Below, piece by piece: positions 55,092 through 63,852 of a DNA stretch of 64,000 nt; positions within the stretch are counted from its first letter, which is position 1; every line of letters starts with the position of its first letter. The position numbers and the translations under genes are program-made. This DNA comes from Comamonadaceae bacterium (GTDB taxonomy: Bacteria; Pseudomonadota; Gammaproteobacteria; Burkholderiales; Burkholderiaceae_C). The stretch is from NCBI GenBank assembly GCA_947372865.1, contig CANBVJ010000006.1, positions 24,644-88,643 of the forward strand, read 5' to 3'. A model generated the notes under the pieces. It was not told the origin of the DNA, did not search any database, and saw only the letters and a list, made by a program, of their open reading frames with translations.

Positions 55092-55907
55092 TTACGGCTT
55101 CAAAAATCGCAAGGTAAACCGGTCGCTTTCCCCAATGGCCCGGTACTTTTCACGGTCCTGGTCTTTCAGCCGATAGCTCGGAGGCAGGGTCCAGACGCCT
55201 TCGGGGTAATCCTTGGTGTCTTTGGGGTTGGCGTTGACTTCAGAGCTGGCGTCGAATTTGAAGCCGGCTTTCTCGATCAGCGCAATGGCCGCGTCTTGTC
55301 GCACATAGCCTGAGGCCTGTTGGGCTTCTTGCGTTTGGTCGGTGCGTCCTCGGTGGTCCACGATCCCGAGCACGCCGCCGGGCTTGAGCGCCAAGTAAAA
55401 GGCCTTGAGCGAGGCGTCTAGTTCCTTGTCGTTCATCCAGTTGTGCAGGTTGCGAAAGCTGATCACCACGTCCGCACTGCCTGCGGGGGCAACGGCGTGG
55501 CGGTCGGCGCGAAAGGGCGTGACTTGCACTTTGCCGTACAGGCTAGGTTCGGCTTTTAGGCGCAGCAGCAGCTTTTCATGATCGGCTTGGTATTGGGGCA
55601 GCGAGCCGTCGCGGTTGGCGGCGATATACAGGCCTTGGTCCTTGAGCCAGGGCGCCAAGATTTCCATGTAATAGCCGCCGCTGCCGGGCAAAATTTCAAC
55701 CACCGTGCTGTTGGGCCGAATGCCAAAAAACGCCAGCGTCTGTGCCGGGTGGCGGTAGGGGTCGCGCGCCACGTTGCCGGGCGAGCGGTGTGCGCCCGTG
55801 AGCAGGGGCTCAAAGGTGGCCGGTGTTACCGGCTGCGCCATAGCCACGTTGACCAGCAGGGCGAGGGCGCTTGCCAGTGCGCAAACAGGGCGAATTAAAG
55901 TGTTCAT
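55092..55907 (-). CDS. Exported SAM-methyltransferase-fold protein (COG4798-like)
   Basis: A 271-residue protein with a Sec signal peptide (NTLIRPVCALASALALLVNVAMAQ) and a Rossmann methyltransferase core: motif I VVEILPGSGGYYMEILAPWL at about residue 70, then ADVVISFRNLHNWMND and LALKPGGVLGIVDHRG. The second half ends in DRFTLRFLKP, a family trait. SAM is not known to be present in the periplasm, so either the signal acts as a membrane anchor or the role is not methylation. The start at the second ATG (55907) gives a good signal peptide. The gene is convergent with the truncated integrase. Confidence 0.82.
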   Translation of the reverse strand: MNTLIRPVCALASALALLVNVAMAQPVTPATFEPLLTGAHRSPGNVARDPYRHPAQTLAFFGIRPNSTVVEILPGSGGYYMEILAPWLKDQGLYIAANRDGSLPQYQADHEKLLLRLKAEPSLYGKVQVTPFRADRHAVAPAGSADVVISFRNLHNWMNDKELDASLKAFYLALKPGGVLGIVDHRGRTDQTQEAQQASGYVRQDAAIALIEKAGFKFDASSEVNANPKDTKDYPEGVWTLPPSYRLKDQDREKYRAIGESDRFTLRFLKP

Positions 55908-55952
55908 GGCGGCCAAGTGGGTTGAAGCGGGGGATGGAGGGAAGGGCGCAGC

Positions 55953-57164
55953 TTAAGACAAACGGTCGCGCTGGGCCAAGGCCGGAAAAAGCCGCAGCCA
56001 CGCCGCCGCAATCAGCACCGTGCCCACGCCGCCCAAGACCACCGAGCCCACGGGCCCGAGCAGCGCGGCAGTGGCGCCGGATTCAAACTCGCCCAATTGG
56101 TTGGACGCGCCGATAAAAATGGAATTGACGGCGGACACACGGCCGCGCATCTCGTCGGGGGTGTCGAGCTGCATCAGCGTCAGGCGTGTGACCACGCTGA
56201 TGCTGTCTGCCGTGCCTGTGACCGCCAGCGCCAACATCGACAAAACAAAGCTGTCCGAGAGCCCAAACACCAGCGTTGCCAGCCCGAACACTGCCACGGC
56301 GCCTAGCAATTTATGGCCCGCATGCCGCTGCAGCGGAAAGCGCACCAGCAGCAGCGTCATCAAGAGCGCCCCGATGGCGGGCGCAGCGCGCAGCAGGCCC
56401 AGGCCTTGTGGGCCGGTGTGCAAGATGTCGCGAGCATAAATGGGCAGCAAGGCCGTGGCGCCGCCCAGCAGCACGGCAAACAAATCCAGCGACATGGCGC
56501 CCAACAGCACTTGGCGGCGCCATACAAAAGCCACCCCGGCAAACACCGACGCCAGCGTGGCTGCGCGCTGCGACGGTACATGGCTGTAATGCACCGTCAG
56601 CGTAAAAGCCGCAGACACCAAGGACAGTACCAAGCAGGTGCCATACACCGTGCTGGCACCCGCGCCATAGAGCAAACCACCCAGCGCAGGTCCGCCCACG
56701 ATGGCCATTTGCATACCAATAGAGCTGACCGAAATCGCCCGCTGCAACAGCGATTGGGGCACCAGCACCGGCGTGAGCGCCTGCTGTGCTGGCATCTGAA
56801 ACGCCCGGGCCATGCCCAAAACCACCGACAGCCCCAGGATCAGGCCGCGCGTGGTCCCGTCGGTTTGCGTGCTGGCCACCAACAGTGCCGCCACCAGCGC
56901 CTGCGCCAGCATGCAACTGGCAAATATGCGGCCCCGGTGCAGCCGGTCGGCCAGGTGGCCTGCGGGCAGCGTCATCACCAGCGCGGGCACAAACTGAAAT
57001 AGGCCCACCAGCCCCAAGTCCCAGGCGCTGGAGGTGAGGTCGTACATCTGCCAGGCCACGGCCAGCATCAGCATTTGGTTGGACAAGACGCCGGTCAGGC
57101 GCGCCATCCAAAAGCGCACAAAAGGCGGGTACGCCAAAAGTCGGGGGGAATCAGTCTGGGGCAT
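55953..57164 (-). CDS. MFS transporter, EntS-like
   Basis: A 403-residue major facilitator with twelve helices, beginning with a short cytosolic part and LTGVLSNQMLMLAVAWQMYDLTSSAWDLGLVGLFQFVPALVM. GHLADRLHRGRIF is the MFS loop 2-3 motif. The pattern is like EntS/MFS_3 exporters of siderophores or drugs. The start is the ATG giving MPQTDSPRLL; 18 upstream codons in frame are unlikely to be used. The substrate is not known. The neighbour to the left, on the same strand, is the exported methyltransferase-like gene. Confidence 0.87.
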   Translation of the reverse strand: MPQTDSPRLLAYPPFVRFWMARLTGVLSNQMLMLAVAWQMYDLTSSAWDLGLVGLFQFVPALVMTLPAGHLADRLHRGRIFASCMLAQALVAALLVASTQTDGTTRGLILGLSVVLGMARAFQMPAQQALTPVLVPQSLLQRAISVSSIGMQMAIVGGPALGGLLYGAGASTVYGTCLVLSLVSAAFTLTVHYSHVPSQRAATLASVFAGVAFVWRRQVLLGAMSLDLFAVLLGGATALLPIYARDILHTGPQGLGLLRAAPAIGALLMTLLLVRFPLQRHAGHKLLGAVAVFGLATLVFGLSDSFVLSMLALAVTGTADSISVVTRLTLMQLDTPDEMRGRVSAVNSIFIGASNQLGEFESGATAALLGPVGSVVLGGVGTVLIAAAWLRLFPALAQRDRLS

Positions 57165-57256
57165 GCGGGCGAGCTTAGCAGCGCGTGCTTGCTCAACGAC
57201 TGCGACGCAGTCGCACAAGGATCAGGCGGCTCTTTTGCTGTGAGCGCCGCCTTGAA

Positions 57257-58135
57257 TCAGACCAGCGCAGCGCGGCCCTCGGAAGCCTCGGTCTGCCGCC
57301 GTGCCGCCTGAATCGTGTTGTGCACCAGCATGGTGATGGTCATGGGCCCCACGCCGCCGGGCACGGGGGAGATGTAGCTGGCCTTTTGCCGCACGCCCTC
57401 AAAGTCCACGTCACCCACCAGGCGGCCATCGGGCAGGCGGTTAATGCCCACGTCGATCACCACGGCGCCGGTGCGCACCATTTGCGGCAATATCAGATTG
57501 GGCACGCCAGCAGCCACCACCAGAATGTCAGCCAGGATGGTGAACTGCGCTAAGTCGCGTGTCTTGGCGTGGCAAATGCAAACCGTGGCGTCACGCTGCA
57601 TCAGCATCATGGCCATGGGCTTGCCCACGATGTTGCTGGCACCCACCACCACCACGTTCTGGCCTTCAATGGGAATGTTCTCGTATTCCAACATCTTGGA
57701 CACGCCATAAGGCGTGCAGGGCGGAAACACCGTCTCGCCCTGGGCCAGAGCGCCCACGTTGTACAGGTGAAAGCCGTCCACATCCTTGTCCACCGATATG
57801 GCGGCCAGCACGCGCTTGACGTCAAAGTGCTTGGGCAAGGGCAGTTGCACCAATATGCCGTGCACCAAAGGGTCGGCGTTGAGTGCCAGAATTTTGTCCA
57901 GCACCTCTTGGTCTGGCGTGTCGGCGGCAAAGGCGTAGACGGTGGAAACCAGCCCCACCTCGGTGCAGGCCCGTACCTTGTTGGCCACATACACCTTGGA
58001 GGCCGAGTTGTCGCCGACGATGATGACGGCCAGCCCGGGCATTACGCCCTGGGCCTTCAATGCCTGCGTTTGCAGCTTGCACTCTTGGCGCACGTGCTGG
58101 GCTACCGCTTTTCCGTCAATGATTTTTGCAACCAT
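57257..58135 (-). CDS. folD: Bifunctional methylene-THF dehydrogenase/methenyl-THF cyclohydrolase FolD
   Basis: FolD (292 residues) oxidises 5,10-methylene-THF to methenyl- and 10-formyl-THF with NADP. It has PGLAVIIVGDNSASKVYVANKVRACTEVGL near residue 33 (with the catalytic Lys in the YVANK stretch) and VVVGASNIVGKPMAMMLMQRDATV for the nucleotide site, then SYISPVPGGVGPMTITMLVHNT near the C-terminus. The gene is directly downstream of the second DMGDH-like gene (37 bases), so methyl groups released by that enzyme as methylene-THF would be used here. Confidence 0.95.
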   Translation of the reverse strand: MVAKIIDGKAVAQHVRQECKLQTQALKAQGVMPGLAVIIVGDNSASKVYVANKVRACTEVGLVSTVYAFAADTPDQEVLDKILALNADPLVHGILVQLPLPKHFDVKRVLAAISVDKDVDGFHLYNVGALAQGETVFPPCTPYGVSKMLEYENIPIEGQNVVVVGASNIVGKPMAMMLMQRDATVCICHAKTRDLAQFTILADILVVAAGVPNLILPQMVRTGAVVIDVGINRLPDGRLVGDVDFEGVRQKASYISPVPGGVGPMTITMLVHNTIQAARRQTEASEGRAALV

Positions 58136-58172
58136 GTGTCAATGCCTTTGGTGGGTGTCGCCCCTTGCTCAC

Positions 58173-60737
58173 TCAAGAACGTGGTTTGGTGTTCTCTGGG
58201 TCGTACAAGGCGGCGTAGCCCACGGCTTCTACCTTGACAGGGTAGATGTCGTCAAAGTACTGGATCTGCAGCTCGCGGCCCACCTGGCAGTAGTCATGCG
58301 GCAGATAGGCCAGGGCAATGTTCTTGCCCAGGGTCGGTCCATACGCAATGCTGGTGGTGTACGAGCGGCGGCCCTGCGAGTCAATCAGCGTGGCGCCGGT
58401 GGCGGGGTCCATCACTGCGCAATTGCCCATGGGGTAGCGTGCAACACCGGTGCTGTCGATGTTGTGCGTCATGGTCAGCGTGCACAGGGTGGCGGGCTGG
58501 TACTCGCGCTCGCGGAACTTCATGTGCGCTTCTTTGCCATGGAAGTCGGCGGCCTTCACCTTGGGGCGGGCCAGGTCGGCTTCGAACAGGTTGTACTCGG
58601 TCAGCAAATCACCGTTTTGCAGGCGCAGGCTTTTCTCCATGCGGCGGCTGTTGGCGTAGGTTTCCACGCCTACGGGTGTGACGCCCAAGGCGTACAGCGC
58701 GTCCCACAGGGCCAGGCCGTCTTCGTATTTGAAGTGCAGCTCCCAGCCTTGCTCGCCCACATACGAGATGTGGAAAGCCAGCACTGGCACGCCAGCAATT
58801 TTCAGGTTGCGCAATGCGGCGAACGGAAAGGCTTCTAGGCTCCAGGCCTCGGGTTCGTCGGCAATTTTCTGGATGGTGGCGCGGGCGTTGGGGCCCCAGA
58901 CGCCCAGGCAGCCATATTCGGTGGTGGTGTCGGTGATTTTGACGTTGGCACCCCGGTCTTGGGCCATGCGGCGCACCCAGGTGAAGTCGCGGTGGCCAGC
59001 GTCGGCGCCGTCCACGATGCGGTAGTGGTCTTGGCCCAAACGCAGCACGGTCAAGTCGGCGCGCACGCCGCCCTTGGCATCCAGGAAGTGGGTGTACACG
59101 CCCTTGCCCACGGCGGTGTCGCCACCGACCTTGGCCACGCAGATGTATTCCAGCAGGTCGGCTGCATCGGGGCCGACTACGTCAAACTCCGCAAAGTGGG
59201 AGACGTTGATCATGCCCACGTCTTCCGACATCTTCAAATGCTCGGCGTTGGACACGCGCCAGAAATGGCGGTTGTCCCACTCGTTGGCGCGCACCGGCAC
59301 CTTGTCGCCGTAGAACTCCAGTAAATGTTCGTTGCTGGCATAACCATGCGCACGTTCCCAACCACTCAGTTCCATAAAGTAAGCGCCCAGCGCTTTTTCG
59401 CGCTCGTAGAACGGGCTCTTGAAAATGCCGCGCCCGGCGCTGTAGGGCTCGCGGTTGTGCACTGGCGGGTTGTAAATCTTGAACGCACCTTCGTAGCAGC
59501 GGTCGTGGATGTACTGCTCTTCCTGCTGGTACGGATAAAAGCGGGCCACGTCAATGCGGGCATGGTCCAGATGGGTATAACCGTCGGTCATCCAGTCGGC
59601 CACCAGCTTGCCCACGCCGGGGCCGTCTTTCACCCATACGGCTTCGGCGTACCACAGGCCGCGCACTTTGCTGGATTCGCCGATCGACGGGTTGCCGTCG
59701 GTCGTGACTTGCAACAGGCCATTAAACGAATATTTGTCGTCGTAGCCCAGTTCGGCCAGGATGGGCGTGAGCTCCATGGCCCGCTCCAGCGGCGCCATGA
59801 TTTGCTCCAGTTCGAGGTCACGCTGTGACGGGGACAAGCGTGCTTCTTCCTTCTCCAGAATGTCGCGCGGGTGGCACATGCGCGGGTTCTTCTCTTCGTA
59901 GTAGCCCCATTCGATCTGGCCGCCTTCGGGCGTTTTTGGATCGCCTGTGTCGCGCAGGTAGGCCGAGTTGCCCTGGTCGCGCAATAGCGGGTAGCCGATG
60001 TCTTTGCCGGTGCCGGCAAATTCCAAGTAGGGTTTGAAGAAGGTGAGCGGGTGGTCCACCGGCATGATGGGCAGGTCTTCACCGGCCATGTTGGCGATCA
60101 GGCGGCCCCACAGACCCGCGCAAACCACCACGTATTCAGCGGCAATAAAGCCCTTGGTGGTTTCCACGCCCTGGATGCGACCGTTCTCGATGCGCAAGCC
60201 CGTGCAGGCGGTGTTGGCAAAGGATTGCAGCTTGCCGGATGCCACGGCCGCGTCCACCAGTTCGCCCGCCACCATTTGCGAGCGGGGTTTCACCAAACCA
60301 GCGTCCGGGTCCCACAGTGCGCCCTGGATCATGGATTCTTCGAGCAGCGGGAACTTGGCTTTGGCTTCGGCGGGGGTGATCATTTCCACCCGGTTGCCAA
60401 AGGCCTTGCCCGAGGCCACGCGGCGCTTGAGTTCGACCATGCGCTCGTCGTCGCCCACGCGGGCCACTTCGATGCCGCCGATGCGCTCGTAGCGGCCCAT
60501 CTTGTCGTAGAAGTCGATGCTGTACTTGGTGGTGAAGATCGTCATCTGATCGTGCATCGTGTTGAAGCAGAAATCAGACGCGTGGGCGGTGGAGCCGACG
60601 TCGGTGGGAATGGCGGACTTGTCGATGCCGACAATATCAGTCCAGCCGCGTTCGATCAGGTGGTGCACCACCGAGGCGCCGACGATGCCGCCTTGCCCAA
60701 TGATGACGACCTTGGCTCGTTCAGGAAATTTGGCCAT
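58173..60737 (-). CDS. Second FAD/GcvT-type oxidoreductase, DMGDH/sarcosine dehydrogenase-like
   Basis: An 854-residue protein made of a DAO-type FAD domain (VVIIGQGGIVGASVVHHLIERG at about residue 11) and a C-terminal GcvT/aminomethyltransferase domain. The probable flavin-linked His lies in GSTAHASDF, not in GSTWHAAG as in the other copy. The C-terminal half has PMGNCAVMDPATGATLID and ALAYLPHDYCQVGRELQ. Its substrate is an N- or S-methyl compound transferred to THF (sarcosine, dimethylglycine, or DMSP-type acceptors). It forms an operon with folD. The AGGAG site is 11 bases from ATG. Confidence 0.86.
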   Translation of the reverse strand: MAKFPERAKVVIIGQGGIVGASVVHHLIERGWTDIVGIDKSAIPTDVGSTAHASDFCFNTMHDQMTIFTTKYSIDFYDKMGRYERIGGIEVARVGDDERMVELKRRVASGKAFGNRVEMITPAEAKAKFPLLEESMIQGALWDPDAGLVKPRSQMVAGELVDAAVASGKLQSFANTACTGLRIENGRIQGVETTKGFIAAEYVVVCAGLWGRLIANMAGEDLPIMPVDHPLTFFKPYLEFAGTGKDIGYPLLRDQGNSAYLRDTGDPKTPEGGQIEWGYYEEKNPRMCHPRDILEKEEARLSPSQRDLELEQIMAPLERAMELTPILAELGYDDKYSFNGLLQVTTDGNPSIGESSKVRGLWYAEAVWVKDGPGVGKLVADWMTDGYTHLDHARIDVARFYPYQQEEQYIHDRCYEGAFKIYNPPVHNREPYSAGRGIFKSPFYEREKALGAYFMELSGWERAHGYASNEHLLEFYGDKVPVRANEWDNRHFWRVSNAEHLKMSEDVGMINVSHFAEFDVVGPDAADLLEYICVAKVGGDTAVGKGVYTHFLDAKGGVRADLTVLRLGQDHYRIVDGADAGHRDFTWVRRMAQDRGANVKITDTTTEYGCLGVWGPNARATIQKIADEPEAWSLEAFPFAALRNLKIAGVPVLAFHISYVGEQGWELHFKYEDGLALWDALYALGVTPVGVETYANSRRMEKSLRLQNGDLLTEYNLFEADLARPKVKAADFHGKEAHMKFREREYQPATLCTLTMTHNIDSTGVARYPMGNCAVMDPATGATLIDSQGRRSYTTSIAYGPTLGKNIALAYLPHDYCQVGRELQIQYFDDIYPVKVEAVGYAALYDPENTKPRS

Positions 60738-60793
60738 GTTGCGCGTAGCTCCTAGGGGAATGGATATCGGTTGAATTCGGCGGAAAGTGTATT

Positions 60794-60805
60794 CCCCCTT
60801 GGGGG
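60794..60805. promoter_or_regulatory. Palindrome cccccttggggg between the DMGDH-like gene and hipB
   Basis: A perfect 12-base palindrome lies 57 bases upstream of the minus-strand DMGDH-like start. It might be an operator for the dmgdh-folD operon; only its symmetry supports this. Confidence 0.3.
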
Positions 60806-60918
60806 GGCAAAAGCGGTAAATGCGACTAACGTTTTCGCAATAACGGCGTGGGATTCCAGGGGCCGTGTGGGGATGCGCAAACTGCGCTTTAAAACACGCG
60901 GCTTACAGCGTGGAAAAC

Positions 60919-60966
60919 CAATTTTGTAAAACCAAAATTGCACAAATATTGAAATTTGTGTATTCT
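60919..60966 (+). promoter_or_regulatory. hipBA promoter with two adjacent inverted repeats
   Basis: The first inverted repeat is caattttg-taaaac-caaaattg (60919-60940) and the second cacaaat-attgaa-atttgtg (60941-60960). The two abut. A -35-like TTGCAC (60938-60943) and -10 TATTCT (60961-60966), separated by 17 bases, place the second repeat exactly in the promoter spacer. HipB-type proteins repress their operon by binding such paired operators. Confidence 0.7.
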
Positions 60967-60972
60967 TGGTGC

Positions 60973-61299
60973 ATGCCAAAGTCTGCTGAATCGGTTAACA
61001 GTCTGCCCGGCTCTGTCCAGGTTTCCCTGCAGATGCTGGGTGAACACCTGCGTCTTGGCCGCAAGCGCCGCAAAGAATCCTTGCGCGCATGGGCCTTGCG
61101 CATGCAGGTTTCTGTGCCCACCTTGGCGGCCATGGAAAAGGGGGACGCACGCGTTAGCATGGGGGTTTACGCCACCGCCTTGTGGTTGGTGGGCAGAGAT
61201 GACGCGCTGCGGTTCTTGGCAGATCCGCAGAGCGATACCCAGGCTTTGGCGCAAGAGCTGTTGGTGATTCAGAACAAGGGGAGGCGGCGCAGTGGTTGA
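60973..61299 (+). CDS. hipB: HipB-like antitoxin, XRE-type HTH
   Basis: The 108-residue product has a helix-turn-helix (LGEHLRLGRKRRKESLRAWALRMQVSVPTLAAMEKGDARVSMGVYATALWLV, split at residues 21-70), the pattern of HipB/XRE antitoxins. It neutralises HipA and represses the operon. Start at ATG 60973: the -10 ends at 60966, so transcription would begin at or next to this ATG, and no Shine-Dalgarno site is seen; the mRNA may be leaderless. It overlaps hipA by 8 bases. Confidence 0.85.
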   Translation: MPKSAESVNSLPGSVQVSLQMLGEHLRLGRKRRKESLRAWALRMQVSVPTLAAMEKGDARVSMGVYATALWLVGRDDALRFLADPQSDTQALAQELLVIQNKGRRRSG

Positions 61300-62527
61300 T
61301 GTTTACAAACCCCAAGATGCAATGAGCCTGTGGTGGCTTGGCAATGGTTCTGGACCGTCTTGCCCGCGCCTGATCGGCCAGATTTTTTTAGCCGATGGCA
61401 ACCGAAAAGTAGGCTTGGAATATGCGCCTGCGTGGATTGAGCAGGGTTTCGCACTCAGCGAAGACCTTCCTCTGGCCAGTGGCGTGATGTTGCCCAAAGA
61501 GCGGGATATGGCCGCTGGTGCCGTTGATGACGCGCGCCCGGACCGCTGGGGTGAACGGGTCATCCGCAACCTTTACAAGCCCGCGCGCTTGTCCGTCTTG
61601 GAATACCTGTACTTTGCGGGCGATGGCCGCTTTGGTGCCCTGGGCGTGTCGCTGGACTCCAACAGTTACCGGCCCGGCGGCGATGGAGCGATAGCTAGCT
61701 TGGCGAGCCTGCGCGACATGAAGCGCGCGATTGAAGCCATTCTTGCGGATGAAAAATTGGATGAATCCCTGGTTCGCTTGGTCCGGCCCGGCCCCTCGTT
61801 TGGTGGCGCGCGCCCCAAATCCATTATTGAGATGGATGGCTCTCAGTGGCTGGTCAAGTTCTCGCAAGGCGAAGACTTTGACACCGAACTGGTCGAGCAC
61901 GCCAGCATGCGTCTTGCGGCGCAATGCGGCATACAGGTGGCCCAGACGCGTGCGCTGCCGCTGCCCCGTGGGCACGCGGTCGCGGTCAAGCGCTTTGACC
62001 GCACAGGTGACAGGCGTTCGCATGTGATCTCTGCCAACACCGTGTTGCGGGCCGCAGGATTGCCCCTGGGGTACCCGGAGCTGGCCCAGAGCCTGCGCAG
62101 GATCGCGCGTGCACCGGCCATACGTGGCCAGCAGCAAGAGCTGTTCACGCGCATGGTCTTCAATATCCTGATGGACAACACGGATGACCATGAAAAGAAC
62201 CACGCCTTTGTGCGGGCGGACGACGGCTTTTACGACCTGTCGCCCGCCTACGACGTGGTGCCATCGGTGCAAGGGCTTGGTCAGCAACAGATGCGTGTCG
62301 GCAAAAGCCAGGCGGAATCTTCACTGGAAAATGCGTTGTCAGAAGTGCAAGCCTTTGGCCTGAGCAAAGACGCCGCCGTTGCGTCCATCAGGCGGGTGGT
62401 GGCCACGGTTGATCAATGGAAAGAGTCCTTCACCGCCCAGGGTGTCAGCGCGAGGGACCTGGACCGAATGGCGCAGTACATTGACGGCCCCTGGTTGAAG
62501 GCGCAGCGGCTTGAGTTTGGGGGGTAA
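61292..62527 (+). CDS. hipA: HipA-family serine/threonine kinase toxin
   Basis: The 411-residue kinase has an N-terminal couple-HipA domain (residues 1-110), a phosphate-loop region GPSFGGARPKSIIEMDG near residue 165, the catalytic block DNTDDHEKN (residues 295-303) and the metal-binding YDLSPAYDVVP. HipA in E. coli phosphorylates glutamyl-tRNA synthetase; the target here is not known. GTG start, 7 bases after GGGGAGG at 61278-61284, overlapping hipB. The toxin has the stronger ribosome site of the pair. Confidence 0.9.
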   Translation: MVDVYKPQDAMSLWWLGNGSGPSCPRLIGQIFLADGNRKVGLEYAPAWIEQGFALSEDLPLASGVMLPKERDMAAGAVDDARPDRWGERVIRNLYKPARLSVLEYLYFAGDGRFGALGVSLDSNSYRPGGDGAIASLASLRDMKRAIEAILADEKLDESLVRLVRPGPSFGGARPKSIIEMDGSQWLVKFSQGEDFDTELVEHASMRLAAQCGIQVAQTRALPLPRGHAVAVKRFDRTGDRRSHVISANTVLRAAGLPLGYPELAQSLRRIARAPAIRGQQQELFTRMVFNILMDNTDDHEKNHAFVRADDGFYDLSPAYDVVPSVQGLGQQQMRVGKSQAESSLENALSEVQAFGLSKDAAVASIRRVVATVDQWKESFTAQGVSARDLDRMAQYIDGPWLKAQRLEFGG

Positions 62528-62849
62528 TTCGTGGTCATGAAATTGCATTTAGTCTTTGCCTCCGCCATACAGGTCTATCGCTAAGCCACGCCGGTACCCG
62601 GAATTCCAGAAGCATTATTCGAACCGCTATCGGATGATAGGTTCTGATGCGCTTAGCAGGTATATGGGCGACTCAGCGGCAATGTTCGATCTACATGGCA
62701 GCAAGTTGACGCTGACGATGAAAGTGGAGAGCTTGCGCCGCAAAAATTCTTGAAATTTATAAAATATAGGAGTATAGTTAATGTTTTGCAGATATTTTCA
62801 TTTCATAAAAATTTGTAATAAGCATTTAATTTAATGCATAAATAAGAAG
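62528..62849. other. Intergenic region after hipA, with AT-rich promoter
   Basis: The left 200 bases contain a chance-looking open frame (62556-62753, 65 residues) which I do not recognise as a gene; it may be a decayed coding sequence. From about 62740 the sequence turns extremely AT-rich up to the lipoprotein start. Confidence 0.45.
62750..62778 (+). promoter_or_regulatory. Strong promoter of the orphan lipoprotein
   Basis: TTGAAA at 62750-62755 and TATAGT at 62773-62778 are separated by 17 bases, close to the sigma-70 consensus, followed by a leader of about 65 AT-rich bases. Confidence 0.7.
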
Positions 62850-63566
62850 GTGCAAATTTCTCCATTGAATGTGGGGAAAGTAGTCGTTATTGCGTTTGCC
62901 ACAGCGTTGCTGGCTGCCTGTGGTGGTGGGGGCAGTTCGGTAACGGTGGTTGACTATCAGCTAGAAACTGCGTTGATAAACTTCGTTACAAAACCTAGTT
63001 CTAAAACATTCACAATTTCAGGAGTGGAAACATCTGGCGCATCAATGCCGACAATAATAACGGGTAATGGACTTCGAAGCTACGGAGAATTAGCGCCATC
63101 AACTTTTGAAGGTGTTTTTGCACTAGCTAAAACTATTACTGTTACGGGGATAAGTACAGTTGGAGGCGTTGATACGCCTTGGAGTAGCGGCGGGAATGCT
63201 TACTTTGATGTAAATTATAATTACTTGGGTACTGATTATGCTACTGTTCAAGCCCGAAGTGCAATTCCTAAAATTGGGCACGTCGGTGATTCTGGAAATA
63301 TTTATACAGTAAATACTTTTTCTGCCAGTGAAAAAACAACGCGCACAGGTTCACTTAATTTGACGTACTCATTAGAGTTGGAAACTTCTAATTCTGCAAT
63401 CCTGAAATTGACCACGACCAGTTTCGGTATTTCAGGGTATATTAAATCAATCGTTACCGAAAATTATCGAATCTTGCCGGCGGGTTCGATAGACTTACTG
63501 ACGATGGCGAGCGTGGCATACAGCGAGCCTGCAGGGTATACCATTACGTACTTGTATTCGTTTTGA
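62850..63566 (+). CDS. Orphan lipoprotein of unknown function
   Basis: A 238-residue protein beginning with a lipoprotein signal (VGKVVVIAFATALLAACGGGG, lipobox LLAAC). The mature part is rich in Ser, Thr, Gly and aromatic residues in alternating patterns (TITVTGISTVGG, GSLNLTYSLELETSN), suggesting a beta-sandwich or barrel. I do not recognise the family. Start GTG at 62850, which immediately follows AAGAAGG; a TTG at 62865 is an alternative. Base composition is far more AT-rich than all neighbours, with AAT/ATT/TTA-type codons, suggesting horizontal gain. It stands alone between hipA and tex. Confidence 0.75.
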   Translation: MQISPLNVGKVVVIAFATALLAACGGGGSSVTVVDYQLETALINFVTKPSSKTFTISGVETSGASMPTIITGNGLRSYGELAPSTFEGVFALAKTITVTGISTVGGVDTPWSSGGNAYFDVNYNYLGTDYATVQARSAIPKIGHVGDSGNIYTVNTFSASEKTTRTGSLNLTYSLELETSNSAILKLTTTSFGISGYIKSIVTENYRILPAGSIDLLTMASVAYSEPAGYTITYLYSF

Positions 63567-63582
63567 ATGGCAAGTCAAACGA

Positions 63583-63601
63583 ACTCCAACGCACTTGGAG
63601 T
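63583..63601. repeat. Hairpin after the orphan lipoprotein
   Basis: actccaa-cgcac-ttggagt is a perfect 7-bp stem 16 bases after the stop codon. There is no T-tract. The rest of the gap to tex (up to 63852) holds no gene I can support. Confidence 0.4.
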
Positions 63602-63852
63602 GGCACGGACAAAGGTGCGCGCGGGCTAATAGCAAAACAACGTGCGGTGGCTGTGACGCAGAAGCCGCGCTCACGTCGAACGGATGTATAACCGGCGTAC
63701 TGCGCTTTTCGGGTACAAAAGCGGTGATTAAGCTGGAGCTAATACCCTCCGCACCAAAGTTAAACTTCACTCCCGTTGCCCCAAGCCCCATTTCCGTCAC
63801 CCCGTATCCGTTCCCCCGAGCCCCGCCCCGCGTTGGCTCACGCTAGGTTGTC

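Noticed and set aside
62556..62753. 65-codon frame after hipA
   Set aside because: No recognised family, no ribosome binding site, and it sits in a transition to AT-rich DNA. It could be a decayed gene fragment, but I cannot support calling it.
63567..63852. Possible integron attC-like site before tex
   Set aside because: The region has a short hairpin and scattered aac/gtt pieces but no matching core-site pair of the expected form or spacing.
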